The notes beneath the pieces were generated by a model, which saw only the letters and a list, made by a program, of their open reading frames with translations, had not been told where the DNA came from and did no database searches. Positions 16,728 to 26,997 of a DNA stretch of 64,000 bases are shown here, one piece after another. Source of the stretch: Alcaligenes sp. SDU_A2 (GTDB lineage Bacteria; Pseudomonadota; Gammaproteobacteria; Burkholderiales; Burkholderiaceae_B); NCBI RefSeq assembly GCF_038237375.1, contig NZ_CP151273.1, positions 1,860,001 through 1,924,000 on the forward strand. The letters are read 5' to 3'. The translations under genes were made by a program, and so were the position numbers. The stretch's first letter is position 1; every line of letters starts with the position of its first letter.

Positions 16728-18384
16728 CGTCCTGCTGAGTCGGCAAAGAATCGAGCTGTCCGAAGCTGACGACACTGCCTATATACAGCACGGGGCCTTC
16801 AGGGCTGCCGCTGTCCGATCCGCCGTCCGACTCCAGTGTCATCTCCAGAATCTGTTCGTCCTCCAGTGTGCCGATCAGGCTCGCCGGTACGGTAATGGGG
16901 CGGTTGGGGTCGATCAGGCCAAGGGAGCGGATCTGTGCGGCACGTGGGGAGTGGGTCCACAGTTGAACGGCCTGACCTTGTTTAACTTCGGTTCGTACCT
17001 TGGGGATCAGCAGCATATTGCCTTGCGGATCTACCGTGACGATCCAGGCCGGGGTGGATGACTGGCCAGGTGCCTGAAGAATCGCGGCCTGGCGTGGTTT
17101 CATCTCGATGACGGTGACAGGCGGTTCGGCGTTGTAGGCGAACGCCAAGGCAATGCCCAGACCGATGGCCACCAACAGAGCAGCGCAGGCCACCATGACG
17201 GGTAAGGAAAGGCGGGAGCGCCGGCGAACCGGTTCTTGTTGGGCGGCCGGCTGCGTGTTGGAGCCGTTCGTGGCTTGCGGCGCGGCCTTGCGGTTGGTGT
17301 CGTATGCGCGTTTGTCGACCGTAGCTTGGCTGACCGTGGGAGCATCCGGTTTGCCGGGTTTGTCCGAAGACGGCTGGGTCGCGGAAGGTTGGGGCTCGGG
17401 GTCGGCGCGCAGCAAGGTGGGGAACGGGGGGGTGTCCACGGCAGGGAGCTGCGCCTTCGCCGCGCCATCCCAGCGCGGCTCGGCCCGCTCTTTAGGAGCG
17501 GGGGCCGGTGTGGCTTGCGCGGATGGCTTCTGCGCGATGGACGGCTCCTGTCGGCTTGCCGCCGGCGTGGCGTTTAAGGACGTCGCTTTAGCAGCAGTGG
17601 TTGTATTGGACAGATCTGCTTGACCGGCGGGGCGTCGCGGTGCAGGCGGCGGCAGGCCCAGGGTCTGGTGGATATGGGCCAGGCTGGTAGGGGCGGGCGA
17701 TACGGGTGTCAGGCAATCGACCAATTCCAGCCAGGCCTGTTCCCAGGCCAAAGTCAGGCGGGCGGCATCATCGTTTTCCTGCATCAAGGTGTGTGCCTGG
17801 GCCAGTTCGTGCTGGCTGAGCAATCCCAGCGTGTATTCCCCGATCAGCAGAGCATGACGCGGGTCCAGCGCGCCGTCTACGCCCAGAAACGGGCTGAGCT
17901 GCTGCAGTCCCTGCTGAACCAGAGCGCGCAGTTGGGCGGGGGAGCGATTCAAACTCGCTCCGAGCTGCTCGTAATGGTTGCCGTGCAGATACGCGCAGAT
18001 CATGGCGCGTTGGGTGGTGCCGTCCAACTGACCCATGGCGGGAATAAAAACTTGTCCCGCGCGCGGCTGTATGGCGGGCAGGGCGGTGGCAGCCTCTTGT
18101 CGGTTGCTGCGCTGGCGTAGACGGGCAATCAGGCGAAAACGCAGAATGCTGTAGATCCAGGCGCGTGCCGGACCCAGATCGGGGTCGTAGCTGGCCGCAT
18201 TTTTCCAAAGCAGCACAAAGGTGTCGCGCAGCACTTCTTCGGCATCGATGCGTCGGCCCAGCACCGTCTGCCCCAGGGCCAGCATGGGCGGTGCTTCCTG
18301 GTCATAGAGCAAGTCCAGAGCCAGCGCGTCCTGAGCGGCAAGCTGGGTTAAGGAAGAAGAATAGGAAAACGTGGAAGACGGCAT
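16705..18384 (-). CDS. Single-chain ECF sigma factor fused to an RskA-type membrane anti-sigma factor
   Basis: One uninterrupted 559-residue frame holds two proteins that are normally separate. Residues about 10-95 are sigma region 2 (ALDLLYDQEAPPMLALGQ, DAEEVLRDTFVLLWKNAASY, ARAWIYSILRFRLIARLRQR). Residues about 115-165 are a somewhat degenerate region 4 (LDGTTQRAMICAYLHGNHYE, then RALVQQGLQQLSPFL). Residues about 175-230 match the anti-sigma-K N-terminal domain (LIGEYTLGLLSQHELAQAHT). A long Pro/Ala/Ser-rich linker leads to one membrane helix near residue 400 (VMVACAALLVAIGLGIALAFAY) and an extracytoplasmic RskA domain (AWIVTVDPQGNMLLIP). It would tether the sigma factor to the inner membrane. 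No frameshift was needed to read it. The target genes are unknown. Confidence 0.8.
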   Translation of the reverse strand: MPSSTFSYSSSLTQLAAQDALALDLLYDQEAPPMLALGQTVLGRRIDAEEVLRDTFVLLWKNAASYDPDLGPARAWIYSILRFRLIARLRQRSNRQEAATALPAIQPRAGQVFIPAMGQLDGTTQRAMICAYLHGNHYEQLGASLNRSPAQLRALVQQGLQQLSPFLGVDGALDPRHALLIGEYTLGLLSQHELAQAHTLMQENDDAARLTLAWEQAWLELVDCLTPVSPAPTSLAHIHQTLGLPPPAPRRPAGQADLSNTTTAAKATSLNATPAASRQEPSIAQKPSAQATPAPAPKERAEPRWDGAAKAQLPAVDTPPFPTLLRADPEPQPSATQPSSDKPGKPDAPTVSQATVDKRAYDTNRKAAPQATNGSNTQPAAQQEPVRRRSRLSLPVMVACAALLVAIGLGIALAFAYNAEPPVTVIEMKPRQAAILQAPGQSSTPAWIVTVDPQGNMLLIPKVRTEVKQGQAVQLWTHSPRAAQIRSLGLIDPNRPITVPASLIGTLEDEQILEMTLESDGGSDSGSPEGPVLYIGSVVSFGQLDSLPTQQDARPAAHS

Positions 18385-18583
18385 GTATGGGTTCTGCTGG
18401 ATAAGGGTGGCCGTGGGCCGGACACTGGCCTTCGCGACAGGTCCGGGCTGGCGTGTTTGCGTGTGTCGGCAAGGGGGAAAGCCCCCTTGGGGACAAGAAC
18501 GTATTGTATGCTTTTCGTTTGAAGCCCGAAGGTAACAAAGTGCAGAAACGGTACGGGCAACCGAACTACCCAGGAGAGAGCGT

Positions 18584-19822
18584 GTGATAGACCTAGAATA
18601 TTGTCGCCAGTTGGACGGCCAGGACGAGTTGGCGGCCTTCCGTGACGAGTTTCAGTTAAATGAAGGGCAGATTTATTTGGTAGGTAATTCCCTGGGGGCC
18701 CAGCCCAAGGCCGCCGCCCAGCGCGCCGCCCAGGTGGTTGAGCAGGAATGGGGACGGGATCAGGTGCGCAGCTGGAATACGGCCGGCTGGTTCGAGCTGC
18801 CTTTACGCCTGGGAGACAGGATCGCGCCCTTGATCGGCGCGGCTCCCGGCGAAGTGGCGGTCACCGATTCCACCTCCATTAACCTGTTCAAAGTGCTGGC
18901 GGCAGCCTTGCACATGCAGTCGGCCCAAGCCGAGCGGCGCGTCATTCTGACCGAGCGCAGCAATTTCCCCACCGACATCTATATTGCCCAGGGTCTGGCC
19001 CGTTGGCTGGAGCAGGGGTACGAGGTGCGTCTGATCGACGATCCGGATGATATCGCTGCCGCGCTAACGCCGGATGTGGCGGTCATGATGCTGACCCATG
19101 TGAACTATCGTACGGGACGTTTGCTGGACATGCAGGCGCTGACCCGTCGCGCCCACGAGGCAGGCGTTCTGGCCATCTGGGATCTGGCGCATTCGGCCGG
19201 TGCCGTGCCAGTGGATCTGAACGCCTGCCAGGCCGACTTTGCGGTGGGCTGCACGTATAAGTATTTCAATGCGGGGCCTGGCGCGCCGGCCTTTCTGTGG
19301 GTGCCCAAGCGGCATCAGGCCGCCTTCCAAAGCCCATTGACCGGCTGGTGGGGGCACGCCCGTCCCTTTGCCATGGAACCGGGTTTCCAGGCCAGTCCGG
19401 GGGTGCGGGCAGCCTTGTGCGGCACGCAGCCTATGGTGTCGCTGGCGCTGGTGGAAGTCGGCGTGGATATGTTTGCGCGGGCGGGCATGGCGGCTGTGCG
19501 ACGCAAGTCCTTGGCGCTGACGGATCTGTTCATGGCGCTGGTCGAGCAGGAGTGCGGCGTGGAACTGGCGCTGGTCAGCCCACGCGACCATGCCTTGCGC
19601 GGCAGTCAGGTCTGCTACGCGCATCCGCATGGCTATGGCCTGATGCAGGCCTTGATCCAGCGCGGCGTGGTGGGCGATTACCGGGAACCGGATATACTTC
19701 GTTTCGGCTTTACGCCTTTGTATACCCGTTTCGAGGATGTCTGGCAGGCCGTGCGTATTTTGCGCGAACTGCTCACACAGCGTGACTTCGACCTCGACCC
19801 GCAGCGCGCCGCTGTAACCTGA
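18584..19822 (+). CDS. kynU: Kynureninase
   Basis: The 412-residue PLP enzyme cleaves kynurenine to anthranilate and alanine in tryptophan breakdown. Family motifs include [14 protein letters not shown], the [17 protein letters not shown] region, [14 protein letters not shown], the PLP aspartate stretch [16 protein letters not shown] and the Schiff-base lysine in [18 protein letters not shown]. The GTG at 18584 is used because AGGAG lies about 10 bases before it and the start fits the family length. The tryptophan 2,3-dioxygenase and formamidase genes that usually accompany it are not adjacent. It is divergent from the sigma/anti-sigma gene, with about 200 bases between them. Confidence 0.95.
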   Translation: MIDLEYCRQLDGQDELAAFRDEFQLNEGQIYLVGNSLGAQPKAAAQRAAQVVEQEWGRDQVRSWNTAGWFELPLRLGDRIAPLIGAAPGEVAVTDSTSINLFKVLAAALHMQSAQAERRVILTERSNFPTDIYIAQGLARWLEQGYEVRLIDDPDDIAAALTPDVAVMMLTHVNYRTGRLLDMQALTRRAHEAGVLAIWDLAHSAGAVPVDLNACQADFAVGCTYKYFNAGPGAPAFLWVPKRHQAAFQSPLTGWWGHARPFAMEPGFQASPGVRAALCGTQPMVSLALVEVGVDMFARAGMAAVRRKSLALTDLFMALVEQECGVELALVSPRDHALRGSQVCYAHPHGYGLMQALIQRGVVGDYREPDILRFGFTPLYTRFEDVWQAVRILRELLTQRDFDLDPQRAAVT

Positions 19823-19879
19823 TCTTGAATTGTCCGGTGGCCGGGTAGTCAGACTACGCCCGCCGCCGGCCTTGTAATC

Positions 19880-21649
19880 GTGCCTCCTCGACCTCCTTCG
19901 CCGGATGGTGCCCCCGGTAATTTCGGCACCCTGAAGTCTCTGTTTCCCTACGTCTGGCGTTTTAAAAAACGGGTCTTGCTGGCCCTGGCCTGTCTGGTGC
20001 TGGCCAAAGTGGCCACCGTCATGATGCCGATCTACCTGAAACAGGTGATCGATGCCTTGAGCCTGCCGGCCACCGCATTGATATTGCCGGTGGCGGCGCT
20101 GCTGGGCTATGGCGCGGTGCGGCTGGCCTCCAGCGCCCTGGGCGAATTGCGCGACGCTTTATTTGCGCGCGTTACGCAAGGTTCGGTGCGCTTGATCGCC
20201 AATCACGTGTTTCAACATCTGCTGGCTCTGTCGCTGCGTTTTCATACCGAACGCCAGACGGGCGGACTTAGCCGCGATATCGAGCGCGGCACCAAGGGCA
20301 TCAGTTTCCTGCTCAATTTCCTGGTTTTCAACATCCTGCCCACCTTGCTGGAGATCACGCTGGTCTGCGGTATTTTGCTGTGGCGCTACGATTGGGATTT
20401 TGCTCTGGTGACGCTGGGCACTATTGTTTGTTATATCGTTTTTACGCTGCTGGTGACCGAATGGCGCATGCGCTACCGACGCGCCATGAACGAGTTGGAC
20501 AGCCGCGCCAATTCGCGGGCCATCGATGCGTTGCTGAACTACGAGACGGTCAAGTATTTTGGCAACGAACAGTACGAAAAAGACCGCTACGACCAGCACA
20601 TGGGGCAGTGGGTCGATGCGGCCGTGCGCAATCAGGTATCGCTGAATATGCTCAATATGGGGCAGGCCGCCATCATCAGCGTGGGGGTGACCGCCTTGCT
20701 GTTCATGTCGGCCCAGGGGGTGCTGGCGGGCACCATGACGGTGGGCGATGTCGTGCTGGTATCGGCGTTTCTGACGCAACTGTACGCGCCGCTTAATTTT
20801 CTGGGCTTTGTGTACCGCGAAATCAAGAACTCGCTGGCCGATATGGAGCGTATGTTCGCCTTGCTGCGCCGCGACCAGGAAGTGCGGGATGCGCCCCAGG
20901 CCCACGAACTTGCCTGTGCCCAGGCCAGCGTGCGTTTCGAGGATGTCAGCTTTGCCTACGACGCACGCCGCACGGTCATCGAGCATCTCAGCTTTGACAT
21001 TCCGGCAGGCAAGACAGTGGCGGTGGTGGGCTCGTCGGGGGCGGGTAAATCCACCTTGTCGCGCCTGCTGTTCCGTTTTTACGATGTGACGGCCGGCCGC
21101 ATTCTGGTCAACGGTGTGGATATACGCGCCTGGAGCCAGGAGAGCCTGCGCCGCCATATCGGGATCGTGCCGCAGGATACGGTGCTGTTCAACGATACTA
21201 TTTTGCACAATATCGCCTATGGGCTGCCGCAGGCGAGTCGTGACGACATTGTGGCCGCTGCCCGCGCTGCCAGCATCCATGACTTTATTGAAAGTCTGCC
21301 TGACGGTTACGAAACGGTCGTGGGCGAGCGTGGCCTGAAACTGTCCGGCGGCGAAAAACAGCGTGTGGCCATTGCTCGCACACTGCTTAAAAATCCGCCC
21401 ATCCTTATTTTCGACGAAGCCACCAGCGCACTGGATACCCGCACCGAACGGGCGATTCAGGCGCAGTTAAGCGCGATTGCGCGTGACCGTACCACCTTGA
21501 TTATTGCGCATCGCCTGTCCACGATTACCGACGCAGATCGCATCTTGGTGCTGGAGCAGGGCCGCATCGTGGAGCAGGGCACGCATGCCCAGTTGCTGGA
21601 GCGGCAAGGCACTTACGCGCGCATGTGGCATATCCAGCAAAGTCTTTAG
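19880..21649 (+). CDS. Atm1/HMT1-type ABC exporter, fused membrane and ATPase domains
   Basis: The 589-residue half-transporter has six membrane helices (about 30-330) followed by an ATPase: Walker A GSSGAGKST near residue 390, signature LSGGEKQ, Walker B ILIFDEATSALD and switch IIAHRLSTI. The closest recognisable group is the Atm1/heavy-metal tolerance family, which exports glutathione-linked or persulfide compounds connected with iron-sulfur metabolism. The location 67 bases before the SUF regulator supports that link. The GTG 19880 start is provisional, since no good ribosome site is seen. Substrate identity is inferred from family and context. Confidence 0.87.
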   Translation: MPPRPPSPDGAPGNFGTLKSLFPYVWRFKKRVLLALACLVLAKVATVMMPIYLKQVIDALSLPATALILPVAALLGYGAVRLASSALGELRDALFARVTQGSVRLIANHVFQHLLALSLRFHTERQTGGLSRDIERGTKGISFLLNFLVFNILPTLLEITLVCGILLWRYDWDFALVTLGTIVCYIVFTLLVTEWRMRYRRAMNELDSRANSRAIDALLNYETVKYFGNEQYEKDRYDQHMGQWVDAAVRNQVSLNMLNMGQAAIISVGVTALLFMSAQGVLAGTMTVGDVVLVSAFLTQLYAPLNFLGFVYREIKNSLADMERMFALLRRDQEVRDAPQAHELACAQASVRFEDVSFAYDARRTVIEHLSFDIPAGKTVAVVGSSGAGKSTLSRLLFRFYDVTAGRILVNGVDIRAWSQESLRRHIGIVPQDTVLFNDTILHNIAYGLPQASRDDIVAAARAASIHDFIESLPDGYETVVGERGLKLSGGEKQRVAIARTLLKNPPILIFDEATSALDTRTERAIQAQLSAIARDRTTLIIAHRLSTITDADRILVLEQGRIVEQGTHAQLLERQGTYARMWHIQQSL

Positions 21650-21657
21650 GGGATAAT

Positions 21658-21688
21658 TTGACCATATAGTACCAAAGCGGTACTATAT
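21658..21688 (+). promoter_or_regulatory. SUF operon promoter with an embedded perfect 25-bp Rrf2-type operator
   Basis: A TTGACC -35 box (21658-21663) and a TACTAT -10 box (21681-21686) are 17 bases apart. Between and across them lies a perfect dyad, 21664-21688, with 10-bp arms ATATAGTACC and GGTACTATAT around a five-base centre. Its length and ATA...TAT ends resemble IscR type 1 sites. Binding there would block RNA polymerase, so autorepression by the Rrf2 protein encoded 29 bases downstream is likely. Confidence 0.88.
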
Positions 21689-21716
21689 CCCTACATGACC
21701 AGTTCAGAGAGAGTGC

Positions 21717-22211
21717 ATGCTGCGGATCAGCAAGATCATTGATTACGGCACCTTGGTGCTGACACACATGGCCGGGGAACCGGACCGTGTGTTCAGTGCT
21801 TCCGATCTGGCCGCCATTTTGGGCCTGGGCCAGCCTACGGTCAGCAAGGTGCTCAAGTTGCTGGGCCAGCACGAACTGGTCATCAGCAGTCGCGGCGCGC
21901 GCGGAGGGTATGCGCTGGGTCGCCCCGCCAAACAAATAAGTGTAGCGCAGATCATCGACGCACTGGAAGAACAGCCTTTCGGCCTGACCGAATGCGTAGC
22001 CAGTCCCGGTGCCTGTTCTGTGGAGTCCGACTGCCATATACGTAGTAATTGGCAGCGGATCAACGATATTGTCCGGCGCACACTGGAAGAAGTCAGTGTT
22101 GCAGACATGATACGTCCCGCGGTCACCGAATTTCCCCTGACCCACAAGCCGGGCCCTGAAATGAAAACCAGAAACAAGGCGAGCACCTCCAACGTGGAGT
22201 TAACCGAATGA
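21717..22211 (+). CDS. sufR: Rrf2-family regulator of the SUF operon
   Basis: The 164-residue protein has an Rrf2 winged helix-turn-helix ([20 protein letters not shown], then [20 protein letters not shown] and [17 protein letters not shown]) followed by three cysteines in [17 protein letters not shown], suited to holding an iron-sulfur cluster. Proteobacterial members of this type sit at the head of suf operons and repress them when clusters are plentiful. A matching palindromic operator covers its own promoter. The frame overlaps sufB by 4 bases. The symbol follows this functional class; it is not related in fold to cyanobacterial SufR. Confidence 0.9.
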   Translation: MLRISKIIDYGTLVLTHMAGEPDRVFSASDLAAILGLGQPTVSKVLKLLGQHELVISSRGARGGYALGRPAKQISVAQIIDALEEQPFGLTECVASPGACSVESDCHIRSNWQRINDIVRRTLEEVSVADMIRPAVTEFPLTHKPGPEMKTRNKASTSNVELTE

Positions 22212-23656
22212 GTACCGTCAACGAACACCTGGACACCTTCCTCGATCGCGAGTACGAGGCAGGTTTTGTCACAGAGATCGAATCCGAAACCATCCCGAAA
22301 GGCCTCAACGAAGACGTCATCCGCTTCCTGTCCGCCAAGAAGCGCGAACCGGAATTTATGCTGGAATGGCGTCTGGCCGCCTATCGGCAGTGGCTCACCA
22401 TGAAAGAGCCAACCTGGTCCATCGTGAAATATCCCTCTATCGACTTCCAGGACATCAGCTATTACTCCGCGCCCAAAAGCAAGGCCGATGGCCCGAAAAG
22501 CCTGGACGAGGTCGACCCCGAGCTGCTGCGCACCTACGAAAAGCTGGGCGTGCCACTGCACGAGCGCGCCCGTCTGGCCGGCGTTGCCGTGGATGCGGTG
22601 TTCGATTCCGTATCGGTGGCCACCACGTTTCGCAAGCAACTCGAAGAAGTCGGCGTCATATTCTGTTCTTTTTCGGAAGCGGTGCGCGAACACCCCGAGC
22701 TGGTCAAAAAGTATCTGGGTACCGTCGTGCCGCCCAGCGACAACTTCTATGCCGCGCTTAACTCCGCGGTTTTCTCCGACGGCTCGTTTGTGTTCATTCC
22801 AAAGGGGGTGCGTTGCCCCATGGAGCTGTCCACCTATTTCCGCATCAATGCCCGTGATACCGGCCAGTTCGAGCGCACCTTGATCGTTGCCGAAGAAGGT
22901 GCCTCGGTCAGCTATCTGGAAGGCTGTACGGCCCCAATGCGGGACGAAAACCAGCTGCATGCGGCGGTCGTGGAGCTGGTCGCATTGGACGATGCCAAAA
23001 TCAAGTATTCGACCGTGCAAAACTGGTATCCCGGCGACAAGGACGGCAAGGGCGGCATCTATAACTTCGTGACCAAGCGCGGCGAGTGTCGCGGTGCCCG
23101 TTCGCATATCTCCTGGACTCAGGTGGAAACCGGCTCGGCCATTACCTGGAAGTACCCCAGCGTGGTGTTGCGCGGCGACGATTCTCAGGGCGAGTTTTAC
23201 TCCGTGGCCCTTAGCAATCACCGTCAGCAGGCCGATACCGGCACCAAAATGATCCATATGGGCCGCAATACCAGCAGCACCATCATCTCCAAGGGTATTT
23301 CGGCCGGTCACGGCATCAACTCCTACCGGGGACTGGTGCGCATCACGCCCAAGGCCGAAAACGCCCGTAACTATACCCAGTGCGACTCCTTGCTGATCGG
23401 CAAAAAGTGCGCGGCCCACACCTTCCCGACGGTGGAAGTGCAAAATCCCACGGCCAGCGTCGAACACGAAGCAACGGCGTCGCGCATCGGCGAAGACCAG
23501 TTGTTTTATGCCATGCAACGCGGTCTGAGCGCTGAAGATGCCGTTTCCATGATCGTGAACGGTTTTTGTAAAGAAGTGATCAAAGAATTGCCCATGGAGT
23601 TTGCAGTCGAGGCACAGAATCTGCTCGGCGTCAGCTTGGAAGGCAGTGTCGGTTAA
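22208..23656 (+). CDS. sufB: Fe-S cluster assembly scaffold SufB
   Basis: The 482-residue protein is the SufB scaffold subunit. Family stretches include YDREYEAGF-like [15 protein letters not shown] at the N-terminus, [20 protein letters not shown], the beta-helix core [40 protein letters not shown] and the C-terminal [20 protein letters not shown]. With SufC and SufD it forms the complex that builds iron-sulfur clusters under iron limitation or oxidative stress. ATG overlaps the regulator stop. Length is normal for the family. Confidence 0.98.
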   Translation: MSTVNEHLDTFLDREYEAGFVTEIESETIPKGLNEDVIRFLSAKKREPEFMLEWRLAAYRQWLTMKEPTWSIVKYPSIDFQDISYYSAPKSKADGPKSLDEVDPELLRTYEKLGVPLHERARLAGVAVDAVFDSVSVATTFRKQLEEVGVIFCSFSEAVREHPELVKKYLGTVVPPSDNFYAALNSAVFSDGSFVFIPKGVRCPMELSTYFRINARDTGQFERTLIVAEEGASVSYLEGCTAPMRDENQLHAAVVELVALDDAKIKYSTVQNWYPGDKDGKGGIYNFVTKRGECRGARSHISWTQVETGSAITWKYPSVVLRGDDSQGEFYSVALSNHRQQADTGTKMIHMGRNTSSTIISKGISAGHGINSYRGLVRITPKAENARNYTQCDSLLIGKKCAAHTFPTVEVQNPTASVEHEATASRIGEDQLFYAMQRGLSAEDAVSMIVNGFCKEVIKELPMEFAVEAQNLLGVSLEGSVG

Positions 23657-23663
23657 GGAGAAT

Positions 23664-24449
23664 ATGAAAATGCTGACGATTAAAGATTTGCACGCCTCGG
23701 TTGAAGACAAGCCCATTCTGAAAGGGTTGAATCTACAGATCAACCCCGGCGAGGTACACGCCATCATGGGTCCGAACGGTTCGGGTAAAAGCACCTTGTC
23801 CCAAGTGTTGGCCGGTCGCGAAGACTACACCATCGAAAGCGGCTCGGTGCAGTGGCTGGGCCAGGACCTGCTAGACATGAAGATCGAGGATCGCGCTCGC
23901 TCGGGGCTGTTTCTGGCCTTCCAGTACCCCATCGAGATCCCCGGTGTTTCTAATGCCTATTTCCTGCGCGCGTCGGTCAATGCCGTGCGTCGTCACCAGG
24001 GGCTGCCCGAACTGGACGCCATGGATTTCCTCAAGCGCGTGAAAGAGGAAATGAAGATTGTTGGGATGCGTGAAGAGTTTCTGTACCGTTCCGTGAACGA
24101 AGGCTTTTCCGGCGGCGAAAAGAAACGCAACGAAGTCCTGCAGATGAGTCTGCTCGAACCCAAGCTGGCCATTCTGGACGAAACCGATTCGGGGCTGGAT
24201 ATCGATGCCCTGCGTGTCGTGGCCGACGGCGTCAACCGCTTGCGTTCGCCCGAGCGTTCCTTGCTGGTCATCACCCACTACCAGCGTCTGTTGGACTATA
24301 TCGTGCCAGATTTCGTGCATGTGTTGGCCGGCGGACGCATCATCCGTTCGGGCGGTCGCGAACTGGCCCTGGAACTGGAAGAGCGCGGTTACGGCTGGGT
24401 CTTGGAGCAGGCTGCTGCCGAACAGGCCGCCAAAGGAGCTGCGGTATGA
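23664..24449 (+). CDS. sufC: Fe-S assembly ATPase SufC
   Basis: The 261-residue ABC-type ATPase has Walker [10 protein letters not shown] near residue 37, the SufC signature [10 protein letters not shown], Walker [13 protein letters not shown] and the switch histidine in [14 protein letters not shown]. It drives conformational change in the SufBCD scaffold and is soluble, not a transporter. ATG 23664 is selected because AAGGAG lies 5 bases upstream; ATG 23670 is the alternative. The stop overlaps sufD by 4 bases. Confidence 0.97.
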   Translation: MKMLTIKDLHASVEDKPILKGLNLQINPGEVHAIMGPNGSGKSTLSQVLAGREDYTIESGSVQWLGQDLLDMKIEDRARSGLFLAFQYPIEIPGVSNAYFLRASVNAVRRHQGLPELDAMDFLKRVKEEMKIVGMREEFLYRSVNEGFSGGEKKRNEVLQMSLLEPKLAILDETDSGLDIDALRVVADGVNRLRSPERSLLVITHYQRLLDYIVPDFVHVLAGGRIIRSGGRELALELEERGYGWVLEQAAAEQAAKGAAV

Positions 24450-25753
24450 GCCTGCCGGATTGGGTCACTGATTTCGCCACCCAGGCCGCTCAGCGGCCCG
24501 GTGCTGCGCTGCCTTGGCTAAGTGCCTTGCGGCAGCGGGCGCTGGACCGTTTCGCGCAGGAAGGCTGGCCGACCACGCGTATCGAAGCCTGGCACCATAC
24601 CTCGCTGGCACTGTTGGAACAGCAAAATTTTGCGCCGGCCGCTCAAAGCGAGGCGGCGGATCTGGTCAATACGGTGCGCCAACAGGAAGACGGCCATTTT
24701 CTGGCATTTGTCGATGGTCGCTACGACGCCGCTTTGTCGACCGTCGGGGCTTTGCCGGCCGGCGCACGTTTGGGGGCGCTCAGCGCCTGCATCGAGCAGG
24801 ACGCTGATTGGGTACAGAGCCAATACGGCGATGAAACGCTGGGCGCCGCGACCGCTGCCCTGAACTTGGCGCTGGCCTCGGATGGTGCCGTGCTTAGTGT
24901 GCCTGCCGGCACGCAGCTGGATCAGCCTGTGCATCTGGTATTTGTCAGCACGCAGGGCGGCACTGCCAGTTTCACCCGTAATCTGGTGGTGCTGGAATCT
25001 GGTGCTAGTGCAACCGTGGTGGAGCATTATGTAGGCCGCCATGCCGAACAGGCCTCGCTCAGCAACGCGGTCACGCGCCTGAATGTCGCCCGCGATGCCA
25101 ACCTGACCCACCTGAAACTGCAACAGGAAGCACCGCAGGACTTTCACCTGGCCAGTATCGATGTGCAACAAGGTCAGGGTTCGGTCTTTAATTCGCATTC
25201 CTTGTCATTTGGCGCGCGACTGGCACGCAACGACATTGCCACCGTCTTTAACGGCCAGCGTTGCGAAACCTTGTTCAACGGCCTGTATTTCGTCGATGGC
25301 CGTCGTCATGTGGATCACAACACGGTCATCAACCATGCTCAGCCCAACTGCCAGAGCCGCGAGTACTACCGTGGCATTTTGGCTGATACGGCACGTGGTG
25401 TGTTTTGTGGCCGCGTGCTGGTGGGCGAGGGTGCCGACGGCACTGATGCGGTGCAGCGCTCGGATAGCCTGCTGCTGTCCAAACTGGCCCGTGCCGATTC
25501 CCGTCCCGAACTGGAAATCTATGCCGACGACGTCAAATGCGCTCACGGCGCTACGGTCGGTCAGTTGGATGCAGACAGCCTGTTCTATCTGCGTTCGCGC
25601 GGCATGACTCAGGAAGACGCGCGCAATATGCTGATCTATGCCTTTGCTGCACAGTCGCTGGAACGCATTGCATCGGACGGCTTGCGCCGTCGTGCCACGG
25701 CGGGCATCAGCGCTTTGCTGCCCGGCGGTCTTGCCCTTGGAGAGCTTGCATGA
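24446..25753 (+). CDS. sufD: Fe-S assembly protein SufD
   Basis: The 435-residue SufB paralogue has a variable helical N-terminus (about 1-140) and a conserved beta-helix with [36 protein letters not shown] and the C-terminal [23 protein letters not shown]. The histidine near residue 295 in VDHNTVINH corresponds to the region reported as a cluster ligand in SufD. It completes the SufBC2D complex. It overlaps both neighbours by 4 bases, so the whole block is translationally coupled. Confidence 0.97.
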   Translation: MSLPDWVTDFATQAAQRPGAALPWLSALRQRALDRFAQEGWPTTRIEAWHHTSLALLEQQNFAPAAQSEAADLVNTVRQQEDGHFLAFVDGRYDAALSTVGALPAGARLGALSACIEQDADWVQSQYGDETLGAATAALNLALASDGAVLSVPAGTQLDQPVHLVFVSTQGGTASFTRNLVVLESGASATVVEHYVGRHAEQASLSNAVTRLNVARDANLTHLKLQQEAPQDFHLASIDVQQGQGSVFNSHSLSFGARLARNDIATVFNGQRCETLFNGLYFVDGRRHVDHNTVINHAQPNCQSREYYRGILADTARGVFCGRVLVGEGADGTDAVQRSDSLLLSKLARADSRPELEIYADDVKCAHGATVGQLDADSLFYLRSRGMTQEDARNMLIYAFAAQSLERIASDGLRRRATAGISALLPGGLALGELA

Positions 25754-26997
25754 ATGCCCCTATGCCCGTAGCTGAATCTGCCTTGTTGGATCATCGCGCC
25801 GATTTCCCTATCCTGGCCAGGCCTGTGCGCGGTCAGCGCCTGTCTTACCTGGACAATGGTGCCACCACGCAAAAGCCACGCTCTGTCATCGAAGCCGAGG
25901 CGCGTTTCTACGAACAGTCCAATGCGAATATCCATCGCGGCGTACACTGGTTGTCCCAGCAGGCCACGGATCTGTACGACAAGGCCAGAAGCACGGTACG
26001 GGCATTCCTGAATGCCGCGCGTGACGAGGAAATCGTCTTTACGCGCGGTACCACGGAGTCCATCAATCTGGTGGCCTACAGCTGGGGTATGGACAATCTG
26101 AAGGCGGGTGACGAGATCCTGCTGACCGGCTTGGAACACCATTCCAATATCGTGCCCTGGCAGTTGGTCGCCCAGCGCACGGGCGCGGTCATTCGCGTGG
26201 TGCCGGTGCTGGATAACGGCGAACTGGATCTGGACGCGTACCGCCAGTTGCTGGGCGACAAGACCCGCTTGGTGGGGCTGGTGCATGTGTCCAATGCTTT
26301 GGGTACCATCAATCCGGTCACCGAGATGACACATCTGGCGCATCAGTACGGTGCCAAGGTGCTGCTCGATGGTGCTCAGTCCGCGCCGCACGGTGTCGTG
26401 GACGTGCAGGCATTGGACTGCGACTTCTACACTTTTTCCGCCCACAAGCTGTATGGTCCCACGGGCATGGGCGCACTGTATGTGCGCTACGACATTCTGG
26501 ATCGCATGTCCCCCTGGATGGGTGGCGGCGACATGATCACCACGGTCAGCTTCGAGCGCAGCCAGTATGCGCCGGTACCGCAGCGTTTCGAGGCGGGTAC
26601 GCCCAATATCGCCGGTGCCATCGTCATGGCGGCGGCTATCGATTACCTGACGGCCATCGGCATGGAACGCATTGCCGCCCACGAAGCCGTCTTGCTGGAC
26701 TATGCCACCGAAGCCTTGCTGTCCATGTCAGGCGTGCGTATCGTGGGCACCGCCCGTCATAAAGCCGGCATCGTCTCTTTTCTGGTCGATGGCATTCATC
26801 CGCACGATCTGGGCACCATTCTGGACATGGACGGTGTGGCCGTTCGCGCCGGGCATCATTGCGCCATGCCGCTGATGACCCGATTCGGCATCCCCGGCAC
26901 CGCCCGGGCCTCGTTTGCCTTGTACAACGACTTTGCCGATATCGACGCTTTGGTGGCCAGTTTGCGCAAGGCACAAAAATTATTTGGAGTTGGCTGA
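25750..26997 (+). CDS. sufS: Cysteine desulfurase SufS
   Basis: The 415-residue PLP enzyme releases sulfur from cysteine for cluster assembly. Visible landmarks are YLDNGATTQKP near residue 33, ANIHRGVHWLSQQATDLYD, the PLP lysine in FYTFSAHKLYGPTGMGALYV and the persulfide-forming cysteine in RAGHHCAMPLMTRFG near residue 376. This is the group II (SufS/CsdA) pattern. ATG 25750 overlaps the sufD stop by 4 bases and starts at the conserved N-terminus, although the frame is open further upstream. The partner here appears to be SufU, not SufE. Confidence 0.97.
   Translation: MNAPMPVAESALLDHRADFPILARPVRGQRLSYLDNGATTQKPRSVIEAEARFYEQSNANIHRGVHWLSQQATDLYDKARSTVRAFLNAARDEEIVFTRGTTESINLVAYSWGMDNLKAGDEILLTGLEHHSNIVPWQLVAQRTGAVIRVVPVLDNGELDLDAYRQLLGDKTRLVGLVHVSNALGTINPVTEMTHLAHQYGAKVLLDGAQSAPHGVVDVQALDCDFYTFSAHKLYGPTGMGALYVRYDILDRMSPWMGGGDMITTVSFERSQYAPVPQRFEAGTPNIAGAIVMAAAIDYLTAIGMERIAAHEAVLLDYATEALLSMSGVRIVGTARHKAGIVSFLVDGIHPHDLGTILDMDGVAVRAGHHCAMPLMTRFGIPGTARASFALYNDFADIDALVASLRKAQKLFGVG

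Noticed and set aside
16774-16793. A LexA-like sequence near the end of the sigma/anti-sigma gene (CTGCCTATATACAG).
   Set aside because: The left half lacks CTGT and the spacing is wrong; it lies inside coding sequence.
20159-21280. A 373-codon minus-strand frame opposite the Atm1-like exporter.
   Set aside because: Histidine/glutamine-rich shadow of the ABC gene without any fold signature.
19880-21649. Assigning the ABC exporter as a lipid A flippase (MsbA).
   Set aside because: The core and the position beside the suf operon fit the Atm1/heavy-metal group better.
21743-23794. A 683-codon open frame on the minus strand opposite sufR, sufB and the start of sufC.
   Set aside because: It is antisense to three firmly identified genes, its translation has no domain and its composition follows from codon bias of the plus-strand genes.
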